This document shows, one piece after another, positions 35,819-44,653 of a stretch of DNA of 60,739 bases (the stretch's first letter is position 1; every line of letters begins with the position of its first letter). The notes under the pieces are model-generated. The model worked only from the letters and a program-made list of their open reading frames with translations. It had not been told where the DNA came from and searched no databases. Both the position numbers and the translations under genes were made by a program. The stretch is from a bacterium. Its GTDB lineage: Bacteria; UBP6; UBA1177. The DNA lies in assembly GCA_016290135.1 (NCBI GenBank), contig JAEESW010000012.1:1-60739 (forward strand), given 5' to 3'.

Positions 35819-37297
35819 ATGAGAAAATTTTTAACGGTTTCAATCCTTGTTTTTTGCATTGCAACGCTTGTTTCGTGCGGCAGCGGGTCGGGCAGCGGCG
35901 ATGACGATTATGCGGGAGTCCAGAGGTGCGGAAACGGCAGGATCGAAGATGGGGAAACATGTGACGGCGATGTGGCTTGCTGGAAAGCAGGGCATTTCTG
36001 GCCGGAGGGTAAGGCTGTATGTAAATCCAACTGTTCAGGTTACGATACAAGCAAATGCGTTCCGAGAGATCCTTCCGACAAGTGCGGAAACTTTGAGAAA
36101 GACAGCGGAGAAGCTTGTGAACAGGGTGAAACTAAACCCTGCACTGATCTTCAGGCGGGATTCACCGAAGGCGATGCGATCTGCAGAAGAGACTGCCGCG
36201 GATGGGAAACGATGAACTGTTCCAAAGGCGGAAAGAACAAACCCTGCTCGCTGATCCTCAACTGCGTAAAAGGCTGTGCCGGAGACGCCAACTGCATCGA
36301 AGAATGCAAAAAGAGCGGAACAGACGAAGGACTTGTCAAATATGAGGACCTCGAGAAATGTGCTGCGGCATGCGGCGGTGTCACGGATGACAGCTGCCTC
36401 AGCCAAAACTGCTACGATGCTTATTATACATGCAATCCAACACAGAGATGCGGCAACAAAGTGCTTGACGAAGGTGAGGTCTGCGAAAACAAAGAGACTA
36501 AGCCGTGTCAGGAGCTCAATACTGCTGACCAGGAGTATCAGCCGATAAACGACGCTGTCTGCAATTCAGAGTGCACAGGCTGGGACACTTATTCCTGCGT
36601 CGATATCAATGCGCTCACCTGCTATCAGGTCTACGAATGCACGCAGGAATGCAGCGATTCGAACTGCGAAGCTGATTGTATGGATAAAACATGGCCGGCG
36701 GCTAAAAACATATACGACACGATGATGACCTGTCTCGAACAGAATTGTCCGGTAGTCACAGACGAGTGCATCAACGAGTTCTGCAAGTTCCAGACAGATG
36801 CATGCAAAACCCACCTCACCTGCGGAAACGGTGTCGTCGACAATTATGAAATATGCGATCCCAAGGATGGCAACAATGCTTTCGTCGATTGCGGTGAAAT
36901 AAAGGATTCAAACGGCGAAGCGATGTATGAAGCCGGAACAGGCAGCGCTTTCTGCAATAAAAACTGCACGGAATACGGTGTGACCTTGTGCCACAAGTTC
37001 TGCAGCTGCTCAGAGATCAAGACCTGTATCGAGACTGAGTGCGGCGGCTACCCGAAGAGCAACGCTGAAAACACCGACGCAAAGATAAAATGTATGGAAA
37101 CATGCGAAAGCTGGGGCAACAAGATCGGAGAAGAAGAGGCTTCAGGCTACAGAATGCTCATCGAAAGCTGCTGCGAGCAGGATCAGCAGGGCAATACCGG
37201 CGCATGCGGATGGGATTCAAGCACATGTATACAGCAGGCTCCGTCTCAGGCAAACGCAACTTGCGGGAGCGGTGACGATCCCAAGTGTCCGTACTAA
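35819..37297 (+). CDS. Myxococcal-type cysteine-repeat lipoprotein
   Basis: A 492-residue lipoprotein: signal peptide, lipobox L-V-S-C (Cys20), a short Gly/Ser/Asp linker, then modules that begin RCGNGRIEDGETCDG, KCGNFEKDSGEACE, RCGNKVLDEGEVCE and TCGNGVVDNYEICD. These CGNG...GExC units with later Cys pairs match the DUF4215/myxococcal disulfide-repeat class. Between them lie Cys-rich segments of a second type (CVKGCAGDANCIEECKK and similar, C-x3-C-x4-C-x3-C). Many disulfides are expected in the exported protein. Function is unknown; such repeats are common on myxobacterial surfaces. GAGGAG precedes the start. Confidence 0.85.
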   Translation: MRKFLTVSILVFCIATLVSCGSGSGSGDDDYAGVQRCGNGRIEDGETCDGDVACWKAGHFWPEGKAVCKSNCSGYDTSKCVPRDPSDKCGNFEKDSGEACEQGETKPCTDLQAGFTEGDAICRRDCRGWETMNCSKGGKNKPCSLILNCVKGCAGDANCIEECKKSGTDEGLVKYEDLEKCAAACGGVTDDSCLSQNCYDAYYTCNPTQRCGNKVLDEGEVCENKETKPCQELNTADQEYQPINDAVCNSECTGWDTYSCVDINALTCYQVYECTQECSDSNCEADCMDKTWPAAKNIYDTMMTCLEQNCPVVTDECINEFCKFQTDACKTHLTCGNGVVDNYEICDPKDGNNAFVDCGEIKDSNGEAMYEAGTGSAFCNKNCTEYGVTLCHKFCSCSEIKTCIETECGGYPKSNAENTDAKIKCMETCESWGNKIGEEEASGYRMLIESCCEQDQQGNTGACGWDSSTCIQQAPSQANATCGSGDDPKCPY

Positions 37298-37301
37298 AAA
37301 A

Positions 37302-38003
37302 TCAGGAAAGTTTTGATTCCGCGAACTGAAGTTCTTCCGGAGTATCGATCTCATACCAAGTCATATCATCGGAATTTATGATCGAAGGATAAAATCCGTC
37401 ATCGACAAGCTGCTGAATGACCATCTCGACGACAGCTTTTTCTTTTGCCGTTTCAGCTGTTTTGGTTGCAGCAATGCGGTATTGCTGCCAGAAATCCTTT
37501 GTTATGAATGACATCCCGATGTAGCCGGCATTCCACAGAGTCAGTTTTTTCGATATTTTTTCGACTTTGCCGCTTTCGTTGATGAAGACTTTCATGTCGT
37601 CATCGGAAAGTTTTCTGCAGGTGTCGGCAAAGATCGCATAATCCTTCACCCTGCCAAGTTCTCCGGCTGTTCTTTCAGCAAAAGAAACGGGGTAGATGTG
37701 GTCGACATTCATGATAAGTGTGTCTTTGTCGAAAAATCTTTCTGCTGCAAGGAGCGAATAGAGATTCTGTTCCTTGTATCTTGTGTTTTCGATCAAGGTG
37801 ACATCGTCAAAGTTCTTTGAGCAGAACTCTTTCATTTCGGGGAAGTGGTATCCGCCGATGACGATGGTCCTTTCGGGCTTGAAAATACGTGTCCATTCAT
37901 ACTGGTACTGAAGCATCGTTTTGCCGCAGACCGGAACGAGCGCTTTAGGAAGTCCTTTTCCTAAACGCGAGCCGAGCCCGGCCGCCAGAATGATTATCTG
38001 CAT
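37302..38003 (-). CDS. Sugar/alcohol-phosphate nucleotidyltransferase (LicC-like)
   Basis: A 233-residue nucleotidyltransferase. The N-terminus MQIIILAAGLGSRLGKGLPKALVPVCGK is the NTP-binding signature, and MNVDHIYP supplies the metal-binding Asp. The small size and sequence are like phosphocholine or inositol-phosphate cytidylyltransferases rather than the larger glucose-1-phosphate enzymes; the substrate is not certain. It overlaps the upstream HAD gene by 10 bases, so the two probably act in one pathway for a surface polymer or phospholipid head group. Confidence 0.78.
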   Translation of the reverse strand: MQIIILAAGLGSRLGKGLPKALVPVCGKTMLQYQYEWTRIFKPERTIVIGGYHFPEMKEFCSKNFDDVTLIENTRYKEQNLYSLLAAERFFDKDTLIMNVDHIYPVSFAERTAGELGRVKDYAIFADTCRKLSDDDMKVFINESGKVEKISKKLTLWNAGYIGMSFITKDFWQQYRIAATKTAETAKEKAVVEMVIQQLVDDGFYPSIINSDDMTWYEIDTPEELQFAESKLS

Positions 38004-38659
38004 TGTTTATACTCCTTGAACATGTCAAAAATCTGTGAAATCTTGTCCACGCACGTGATATTCGGAAATTTTTCGAGAAACTCTTCTCTGGTCCTTATAG
38101 CGATCCTGCCGATGAAAGGGATCTCCAGCTCTTTCGCGACATCTCCGTCGTGGAGCGAATCCCCGACAAAGATCATATCGTCCTTGGCGATATCAAAGTG
38201 CTGCACGACATAATTCAAGTGGTCGCGTCCTTTTGCAAAACCGTCACGGTATCCGAGGATTTCGTCAAAAACAAATTCCGGCTGAGCAGCAAAGTAACGC
38301 TGGACGAAATCAAAGTAGTTGTTTGAGGAAACTATTGTCTTTATCCCGATCTTTCTGAGGTTCTTGATCGCTTCGACAGTGTCTTCGTCCGGACGCATAT
38401 TGAAAAAGACATCCAGCTTGCGTCTTTCGAATTCTTTCTGAACTTCAAAATTCCTCGGATCCTTTGGAAACATGACTTCAAGCTGGCATTTAAAGGGGAT
38501 GCCGCTTGTCGTGATGTAGTTCCGCCGCGCCTGAGGAAAAGGAACGCCGTAATCCCGCTCGATCAGCTCTCCCGCGAGGTCTGCAAAACCTTCCATCGTG
38601 TTTATGAGAGTGCCGTCGAGGTCGAAAAGAATGATTTTAGGAAAAGCATAAGATCGCAT
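37994..38659 (-). CDS. HAD-superfamily phosphatase
   Basis: A HAD hydrolase of about 221 residues. IILFDLDGTLINT carries the nucleophile and acid Asp, IVSSNN is motif II, and FAKGRDHLNYV then MIFVGDSLHDGDVAKEL give motifs III and IV. The start at 38659 is preferred because the fold begins directly after it and AAAGG precedes it; the frame is open to 38740 with two other ATG codons. Paired with the nucleotidyltransferase; the phosphate ester it hydrolyses is unknown. Confidence 0.82.
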   Translation of the reverse strand: MRSYAFPKIILFDLDGTLINTMEGFADLAGELIERDYGVPFPQARRNYITTSGIPFKCQLEVMFPKDPRNFEVQKEFERRKLDVFFNMRPDEDTVEAIKNLRKIGIKTIVSSNNYFDFVQRYFAAQPEFVFDEILGYRDGFAKGRDHLNYVVQHFDIAKDDMIFVGDSLHDGDVAKELEIPFIGRIAIRTREEFLEKFPNITCVDKISQIFDMFKEYKQCR

Positions 38660-38780
38660 GCGAGCCTTTGCAATAAGCCAGTAAAACCGCCGCATTATAG
38701 TGAATGCCGGCATTATGTCAAAAAGAGATTTTTGAGACACCGTGAATAATGTCCCTGTGTCTTGGGATAGGTGCAGATGA

Positions 38781-40892
38781 TCACTCTACGCCGAGCATTT
38801 TAAGGAAGAAACCGATCTCCATTGCAGATTCTTTGATACGTGCCTGCATCGATTTGCCCTGACCGTGGCCTGCTTTAGTCTCGACCCAGAGGAAAATCGG
38901 GTTGTCGGATTTGTTTTCGTGCTGAAGGGCAGCCGCCATCTTCTTTGCATGCATCGGATGGACGCGTGAATCGTGTTCGCCTGCCGTGAGAAGGACTGCC
39001 GGGAAGGAGCCGCCTTTCTTGATATTCTGGTAAGGCGAATATTTGAGGATGTAGTCAAACTGCTCTTTGTTGTCGCTTGAGCCGTATTCGCTCACCCAGT
39101 ATCTTCCGATGAGGAATTTGTGGAAGCGGAGCATGTCGAGCAGCGGGACTGCGACTACAGCCGCTTTGAAAAGGTCGCCGAACTGCGTGACCATTGCTCC
39201 GGTGAGAAGTCCGCCGTTGCTGCCGCCCCAGATAGCGAGTTTTTGGGGGTTGGTGTATTTCTCATCGGCAAGATATTTCATTGCATAAGCGAAATCATCG
39301 AAAGTGTTCTGCTTCTTGTCGAGCATTCCCGCTCTGTGCCATTTTTCGCCGTATTCGCCGCCGCCGCGGATGTTTGCGATCGCCATGATGCCGCCCGTTT
39401 CGATCCAGACTGCGTTCACAGCAGAAAAATACATCGGGTAATTTACGTTGAAACCGCCGTAGCCGCGGAGGAAAGTGTGGTTCTTGCCGTTTTTCTCAAG
39501 TCCTTTCTTGTAGATTATGAACATCGGGATCTTTGTGCCGTCTTTCGAGGTGTAGAAGACCTGTTCGGTGACGATGTCGTCAGTTTTTACCGGCACTTCA
39601 GCCTGCCAGAGCTTCTTCATGCCCGTTTCTTCGGTGTATTCGTAGATCGAAGGCGGGAAGGCGAAGGATGAGAACGCGACATAAATCTCTTTGTTGACCG
39701 GATCTGAGATGAATTCCGCGCTTCCGAGAGCGGGAAGGGGGATCTCTCTCTCGTTTTTGCCGTCAAGATCGTAAATGCTGAGTTTGCTTGCAACATCGTG
39801 CATCTTTGAAACGACGATGCGGCCGTTTGAGATAGAGAAAAATTCGATGACGTCCTTTTCGTGTTCCGGAACAGCCGTCGTCCACTCGAGCGTTTCGCAG
39901 TTCAGTTTCTCGATCTTCCAGTTGAGGGCGTTGTCCTTGTCTGTTTTGAGGAAAGCGTATCCGCCGTAGACTTCGCCTTCGTAGATGTTGTCGTAGTTGT
40001 CAACGACTTTCTTTGTCTCTTTCGTTTTTGTGTTGTAAAGCGCGAGTTTCGCCTTTCCGCTTGATCCCTGGTATTCGGTGAGAAGCAGCCAGAGCCCTTT
40101 TTCATCGAGCGAACTGACAAGGATAGCCTCTTTTATCGAGCTTTTTGCGATGATCTCGTCCTTTTCGGCATCGGTGCCGATCTTGTGGAAGCGGACGCTC
40201 TGTTCGGTGTCGATCTCTCCGGCGTGGTTCCCGTCAAGCTTTCTCGTGTAGTAGAAACCGCTTTCATCGGGAAGCCAGCCGACTGAAGCATAGCGGCAGC
40301 CGTCGATCGGTTTGTCCGCTTCAGCACCAGAATCGGTGTCGAGAAGGTGAAGAACAGACTGTTCCGAGCCGTTTTCACTGAGGCCGTAAGCAATGTATTT
40401 TCCGTTAGGCGAAGCGTACCACCAGTCCATCGCAGTCGTTCCGTTCTTATCGATCGTGTTCGGGTCAATGAGCTCTTTTTTCGTTCCGTCTGCAAGCTGC
40501 ATCATGAGGACAGGCTGGTTCTGAAGGCCTGTCTGATAGCGGAAGAACAGCTTGTTCCCGCGTTTTACCGGCGGCAGCATTTTGTCGTAATTCCAGACTT
40601 CGCCGAGTCTTTTTTCGATTTTCGGAGTCTGCGCCCACGAAAAGATCGTTTTTTCAGTCAGTTCGTTCTGAGCCGCCGTCCATTTCTGGACATCTTCCGA
40701 GTCGTTGTTTTCAAGATGGCGGTAGTAGTCCTCGACTTTCGTGCCGAAGTAGTCGTCAGTCACAAGTTCGCGTTTCGTTTCGGGATAGTTCCATTTCATT
40801 TCTTCCTTTTTTGCGGATGCTTCAGTGTCCTTTTTCGAGCATCCGACGAAAATTGTCAATAAAATCAAAGTGATGAGTGTTAGTTTCTTCAT
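38781..40892 (-). CDS. Prolyl oligopeptidase family lipoprotein (S9A)
   Basis: A 703-residue protein with a lipobox signal peptide (I-F-V-G-C) and a start preceded by AGGAGG. The N-terminal propeller runs to about residue 430; the C-terminal alpha/beta hydrolase carries Ser558 in GGSNGGLL, Asp641 in GEHDSRVHP and His676 in KAGHGQGK, the expected triad. These enzymes cut short peptides after proline. Being lipid-anchored outside the inner membrane, it would act on imported or external oligopeptides, together with the tricorn-like and subtilisin enzymes in this window. Confidence 0.93.
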   Translation of the reverse strand: MKKLTLITLILLTIFVGCSKKDTEASAKKEEMKWNYPETKRELVTDDYFGTKVEDYYRHLENNDSEDVQKWTAAQNELTEKTIFSWAQTPKIEKRLGEVWNYDKMLPPVKRGNKLFFRYQTGLQNQPVLMMQLADGTKKELIDPNTIDKNGTTAMDWWYASPNGKYIAYGLSENGSEQSVLHLLDTDSGAEADKPIDGCRYASVGWLPDESGFYYTRKLDGNHAGEIDTEQSVRFHKIGTDAEKDEIIAKSSIKEAILVSSLDEKGLWLLLTEYQGSSGKAKLALYNTKTKETKKVVDNYDNIYEGEVYGGYAFLKTDKDNALNWKIEKLNCETLEWTTAVPEHEKDVIEFFSISNGRIVVSKMHDVASKLSIYDLDGKNEREIPLPALGSAEFISDPVNKEIYVAFSSFAFPPSIYEYTEETGMKKLWQAEVPVKTDDIVTEQVFYTSKDGTKIPMFIIYKKGLEKNGKNHTFLRGYGGFNVNYPMYFSAVNAVWIETGGIMAIANIRGGGEYGEKWHRAGMLDKKQNTFDDFAYAMKYLADEKYTNPQKLAIWGGSNGGLLTGAMVTQFGDLFKAAVVAVPLLDMLRFHKFLIGRYWVSEYGSSDNKEQFDYILKYSPYQNIKKGGSFPAVLLTAGEHDSRVHPMHAKKMAAALQHENKSDNPIFLWVETKAGHGQGKSMQARIKESAMEIGFFLKMLGVE

Positions 40893-40957
40893 TTTTGCCT
40901 CCTAACAGAAAAAACGGGGAATTTTAGGGAAAAAAAGGGAAAAAACAAGATTCAGGA

Positions 40958-42520
40958 TTAATTTTTAGGATCGCATGCAACCCACTCGTCGCCGGAGATG
41001 TCACCGCCGTAGTGAGGAGCGGCTTTGTAGCTGTAAAGGGTCGCGGTGCCGTTGACTGAGATCGTTGTAGCACCTGTCGTCCAGCTGATAGCTGAAATTG
41101 TGACGTTGCCTATGCCGAAAGCGTGGTCACAGCTTCTTTCGCCGCCACTGTTGGTCTCGCTGACGAAAATACGGGCTTCAGTCGTCCATTCGCCGAGACC
41201 TAAAGTGTAATCGCCGGGTTCGGTGACAGTCGTTACGAAGTGGACTGTCGGTGAGTGGGAGTTCCCGTCATTTTTATAAGTCTGGATGAGGGTTATGTTT
41301 TTCTCTTCAGGAACGTCTTTGAAAGGAGCGATCTTTGCATAAGAGAGCAGCTGACCTGTCGGATCTACGATAGGAGTATTGTTGTTCCCGAATGTTCCGG
41401 TAGCAAAAGCTGCTTCAAGTGCATTGGAATAAAGTATTTCAGTTTCACCGTCAGCGTGGAGATAGCTGAACGTGCCGTTGATAGTGACCTGACCGTAAGG
41501 AATGTTGTAATTTTCATCGTTCTTCATTCCGCAGATCTCTTCTTCTGCAAGGCAGTTCGTGTAGTAGCAGTAGTAGTTGCCGTTGCAGTTGTGTTCTTTG
41601 CCGCAGTATTCAAGGTCGTTATACTGTGTCCTTGCGACTGCCGTGCTGTTGCTATAACATTCGCCGGGGCAGTTTTCATCGTTCTCGGCGCAGGTGTCGA
41701 AGCAAGTGTAAATATCAGCGCAGGTCTCTGTTTTGCCTGAATGGTCTTCAGCAGTGACGACGCCAGTTTCGATCTCGAGGCAGGCACCTCCCTGAACAGG
41801 GGAAGAAACATCGTTGACGATCGTTGATTCAACGAGTTTTGCCGTGATCGTAGCACTCATTCCGAAAGTGTCGGGATCGTATTCGCTGACAACTATCGCT
41901 CCTTCTTCCTGGAAGAATGTCTTTTCGTTTTCGCTGCCGGGGTTCTGTGTTACAACGAGACATTCGCTGCAGGTCGAGTAATTGCTGTTTGCTTCCGAAG
42001 AAAGATCGTAGGTCGCGACTGCAACGCCGTTATAAAATCCGACAGTCAGAAGCCTGCCGCTTGCAACTCCGTAGTAGTATCCTTCGTAGTAGGGCGAGAA
42101 AGATTCCGGGTTGAGAGAGATGCCGGTGCATACGATCTCAGGGTCTGTCGGGTCTGTCGGATCGGTCGGATCGGTCGGGTCTGTCGGATCGGTCGGATTC
42201 GTCGGATCGGTCGGATTCGTCGGATCGTCCGTCGGGTCTGTCGGATCGTCGGTCGGATCTGTCGGATCGTCGGTCGGGTCAGTCGGGTCTGTCGGATCGG
42301 TCGGATCGTCGGTCGGGTCTGTCGGATCGTCGGTCGGATTCGTCTGATCGTCTGTCGGGTTCGTCTGATCGTCTGTCGGATTCGTCTGATCGTCCGTGTC
42401 TGCATCTTCATCGTTGTTCTGAGGATCGGTATCATTTCCGTAAACAGAATCTTCAGAATTTCCGCAACCTGCGAAGATAAAAAGTGAACATAAAACAAAG
42501 CATAATAAAAGTTTTTTCAT
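40958..42520 (-). CDS. Lipoprotein with Pro-Thr-Asp repeat stalk
   Basis: A 520-residue lipoprotein. The start at 42520 follows GGAGAAGG and begins a signal peptide ending in I-F-A-G-C (Cys19). Residues 43-124 consist of TNPTDDQ, PTDPTDD and PTDPTDP units, a stiff, acidic, Pro-rich stalk like a cell-wall spacer. The rest has beta-rich sequence and a Cys-rich part (CADIYTCFDTCAENDENCPGECY) resembling the second Cys motif type in the protein at 35819. Function unknown; probably surface displayed. The repeat DNA may vary in length between strains. Confidence 0.8.
   Translation of the reverse strand: MKKLLLCFVLCSLFIFAGCGNSEDSVYGNDTDPQNNDEDADTDDQTNPTDDQTNPTDDQTNPTDDPTDPTDDPTDPTDPTDPTDDPTDPTDDPTDPTDDPTNPTDPTNPTDPTDPTDPTDPTDPTDPEIVCTGISLNPESFSPYYEGYYYGVASGRLLTVGFYNGVAVATYDLSSEANSNYSTCSECLVVTQNPGSENEKTFFQEEGAIVVSEYDPDTFGMSATITAKLVESTIVNDVSSPVQGGACLEIETGVVTAEDHSGKTETCADIYTCFDTCAENDENCPGECYSNSTAVARTQYNDLEYCGKEHNCNGNYYCYYTNCLAEEEICGMKNDENYNIPYGQVTINGTFSYLHADGETEILYSNALEAAFATGTFGNNNTPIVDPTGQLLSYAKIAPFKDVPEEKNITLIQTYKNDGNSHSPTVHFVTTVTEPGDYTLGLGEWTTEARIFVSETNSGGERSCDHAFGIGNVTISAISWTTGATTISVNGTATLYSYKAAPHYGGDISGDEWVACDPKN
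42149..42394 (-). repeat. Coding tandem repeat (Pro-Thr-Asp units)
   Basis: About 246 bases of irregular tandem repeats built from 9-base (Pro-Thr-Asp) and related units in the stalk of the lipoprotein gene. Every unit is a multiple of three, so gain or loss changes stalk length without breaking the frame. Confidence 0.85.
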
Positions 42521-42627
42521 GACCTTCTCCATAAAAATGTGTAATCACCAACAAAAACGCATAATTATAGTAATAAATAGGAAAAATGCAAAAAAAATCA
42601 TACGGAATTAAAGAACAGGATCCGCTA

Positions 42628-43113
42628 TTACAGCATGTAGACGTCGGTGATCATTATCGGCTCAACGGGAACATCGTCGTAAACTTTTACAGACTGGGTC
42701 GCGACATCGGAGATCGCGTCAACGACATCAATGCCTTCGATGACTTCGCCGAACGCCGCATACTGTCCGTCGAGGAAATCGCAGTCGGTGTTGCAGATGA
42801 AGAACTGGCTCGACGCGCTGTTGGGATCACTTGTCCTCGCCATCGAGATCGCATATTTTTTGTGAAGGACCTGCGGGCTTCTTTCAAGTTTTATCGGATC
42901 GAGCATAGCGGCTTTTTCCATCATGAACTTGTTCATTCCGCCGCCCTGGATCATGAAATCCTTGATGACTCTGTGGAAAATGAGCTTGTTGTAGTATTTC
43001 GCTTCGATGTGCTTGATGAAGTTCGCGACAGTTATAGGCATTTCGTTGCCGTAGAGCGCGATGACCATTTTTCCTTTCGTCGTTTCGATGACAGCCTTGT
43101 TCGTAACTTCCAT
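42628..43113 (-). CDS. Cyclophilin-type peptidyl-prolyl isomerase
   Basis: A 161-residue cytoplasmic cyclophilin (no signal peptide). The start at 43113 follows TTGGAGGAAA; the four-codon upstream extension contains that site. Family motifs: FHRVIKDFMIQGGG with the catalytic Arg, MARTSDPNSASSQFFI, and YAAFGEVIEGIDVVDAI. It speeds cis-trans isomerisation of peptidyl-proline bonds in protein folding. Confidence 0.93.
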   Translation of the reverse strand: MEVTNKAVIETTKGKMVIALYGNEMPITVANFIKHIEAKYYNKLIFHRVIKDFMIQGGGMNKFMMEKAAMLDPIKLERSPQVLHKKYAISMARTSDPNSASSQFFICNTDCDFLDGQYAAFGEVIEGIDVVDAISDVATQSVKVYDDVPVEPIMITDVYML

Positions 43114-43258
43114 TGTTTCCTCCAAAATTAAAGAATAAAACCGTGGGATTATTATCTAACGGGACAACTTTTTCAACTTAATCCCCGGTTATTCTTGAAA
43201 TAAAGTTTTTATCTGCTAAGTTGACCCGATAATTTTCGTTTATTTTTAGGAGGTTGAT

Positions 43259-44611
43259 ATGAATTTCAGAAAATTTGACGGCAATTTTGACAACATTGAT
43301 TTTCTCAGTCTGCTTATGCTCGACATCAACGGATCGATCAGGCATGTTACGCTCCCCAAAGGTTATATTTCGGAAAAGATCTTTGAAAAAGGAATCGGTT
43401 TTGATGCTTCAAATTTCGGTTACGCAAAAGTCGACAAGTCCGACATGGTCGCAAAACCGGATCTTTCGACAGCTTTTGTGGAAGAGAAGGAAGGACATGT
43501 CATCGCGCATGTTTTCTGTGACGTTTATCTGACGACGGGCGAGCCTTTTGACCAGTATCCGCGCAATATCGCGAAAAAGACGGCCGCGTACCTCAGGGAA
43601 GAGAAGATCGCCGACGATGCGAAAGTCCTTATCGAACTTGAGTTCCACGCTTTTGACGATGTCCGCTATTCCAGTGAATATTCGCACAGTTTCTATGAAG
43701 TCCAGAGCCAGGAAGGGATCGGCCCGGACTACAGCGATGCTCCGCGTTTCGGGATCCAGCAGGGCTACCACAGGCTTACTCCGGCAGACAAATACTTCAA
43801 TATGAGGAACGATATCGTAGCGGCTATGGAAGCGCTCGGTATCCCGGTCAAGTACCATCATCACGAAGTAAGCGCGTCCCAGCTCGAGATCGAGCTCAAC
43901 TTCATCAGCCTTACAGAAGCCGGCGACAAAGTTTCACTGGCTAAATGGATCATCGTCAACGTTGCGCGCGAACACGGTATCTTCGTGACATTCATGCCGA
44001 AACCTGTCTACAACATCGCAGGAAACGGAATGCACGTCCATCAGTTCCTTGTCAAAAACGGCAAATCGTTCTTTGCAGGCAACGGAATGCACGGCCTTTC
44101 GAAGAAAGCCCTCAACTATACCGCAGGTATCCTTGACCACAGTCTCACAGGATCGCTCCTCGCTTTCTCGAATCCGAGCACGAACTCCTACAAACGCCTT
44201 GTCCCGGGCTTTGAAGCTCCGATCAGCGCGACATTTGCAAAAGGCTCTCGTGAAGCATCGATCAGGATCCCGGGATACCTTGCAAAAGGCGAAGAGAGGA
44301 TCGAATACAGGACCGGTGACGCGACTGCGAACATCTACTATTTCCTGAGCGCGATGATCCTTGCGGGTGCCGACGGCATCAAAAAAGGGCGCGATCCGCT
44401 CGAGACGAACTATCACGACAAGGACAACGGCAAAATGTTCCCGCTTAACCTCAACGCTGTTCTTGACGGTCTCGCAGCCGACAACGAATATCTTCTTCCG
44501 GCGTTCCCGAAGGCTTTGATCGACCTTTGGATCAAGGCTAAAAAGGCCGAAGCGCGCTATGTCTACAACGCTCCGACACCTCAGGAATACGAACTTTACT
44601 TCAATATCTGA
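43259..44611 (+). CDS. glnA: Glutamine synthetase (type I)
   Basis: Makes glutamine from glutamate, ammonia and ATP. The 450-residue protein begins with the beta-grasp domain (FLSLLMLDINGSIRHVTLP) and has metal/glutamate site motifs ELEFHAFD, HHHEVSASQLEIE, NGMHVHQFL, and PGFEAPISATFAKGSREASIRIP. AGGAGG precedes the start. No P-II or regulatory gene is adjacent. It is convergent with the flavoprotein gene. Confidence 0.94.
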   Translation: MNFRKFDGNFDNIDFLSLLMLDINGSIRHVTLPKGYISEKIFEKGIGFDASNFGYAKVDKSDMVAKPDLSTAFVEEKEGHVIAHVFCDVYLTTGEPFDQYPRNIAKKTAAYLREEKIADDAKVLIELEFHAFDDVRYSSEYSHSFYEVQSQEGIGPDYSDAPRFGIQQGYHRLTPADKYFNMRNDIVAAMEALGIPVKYHHHEVSASQLEIELNFISLTEAGDKVSLAKWIIVNVAREHGIFVTFMPKPVYNIAGNGMHVHQFLVKNGKSFFAGNGMHGLSKKALNYTAGILDHSLTGSLLAFSNPSTNSYKRLVPGFEAPISATFAKGSREASIRIPGYLAKGEERIEYRTGDATANIYYFLSAMILAGADGIKKGRDPLETNYHDKDNGKMFPLNLNAVLDGLAADNEYLLPAFPKALIDLWIKAKKAEARYVYNAPTPQEYELYFNI

Positions 44612-44653
44612 CAGTTTTTTCCAAAATTTTCCCGGGACAGATCTGTCTTCCGG

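Noticed and set aside
42149-42394. Pro-Thr-Asp repeat DNA considered as CRISPR or intergenic repeat
   Set aside because: The units are contiguous, without spacers, and sit in frame inside a lipoprotein gene.
44631-44651. Palindrome around GACAGATCTGTC between glnA and the flavoprotein gene as a terminator
   Set aside because: The perfect core has no loop and there is no T-run on either side, so a terminator is not supported.
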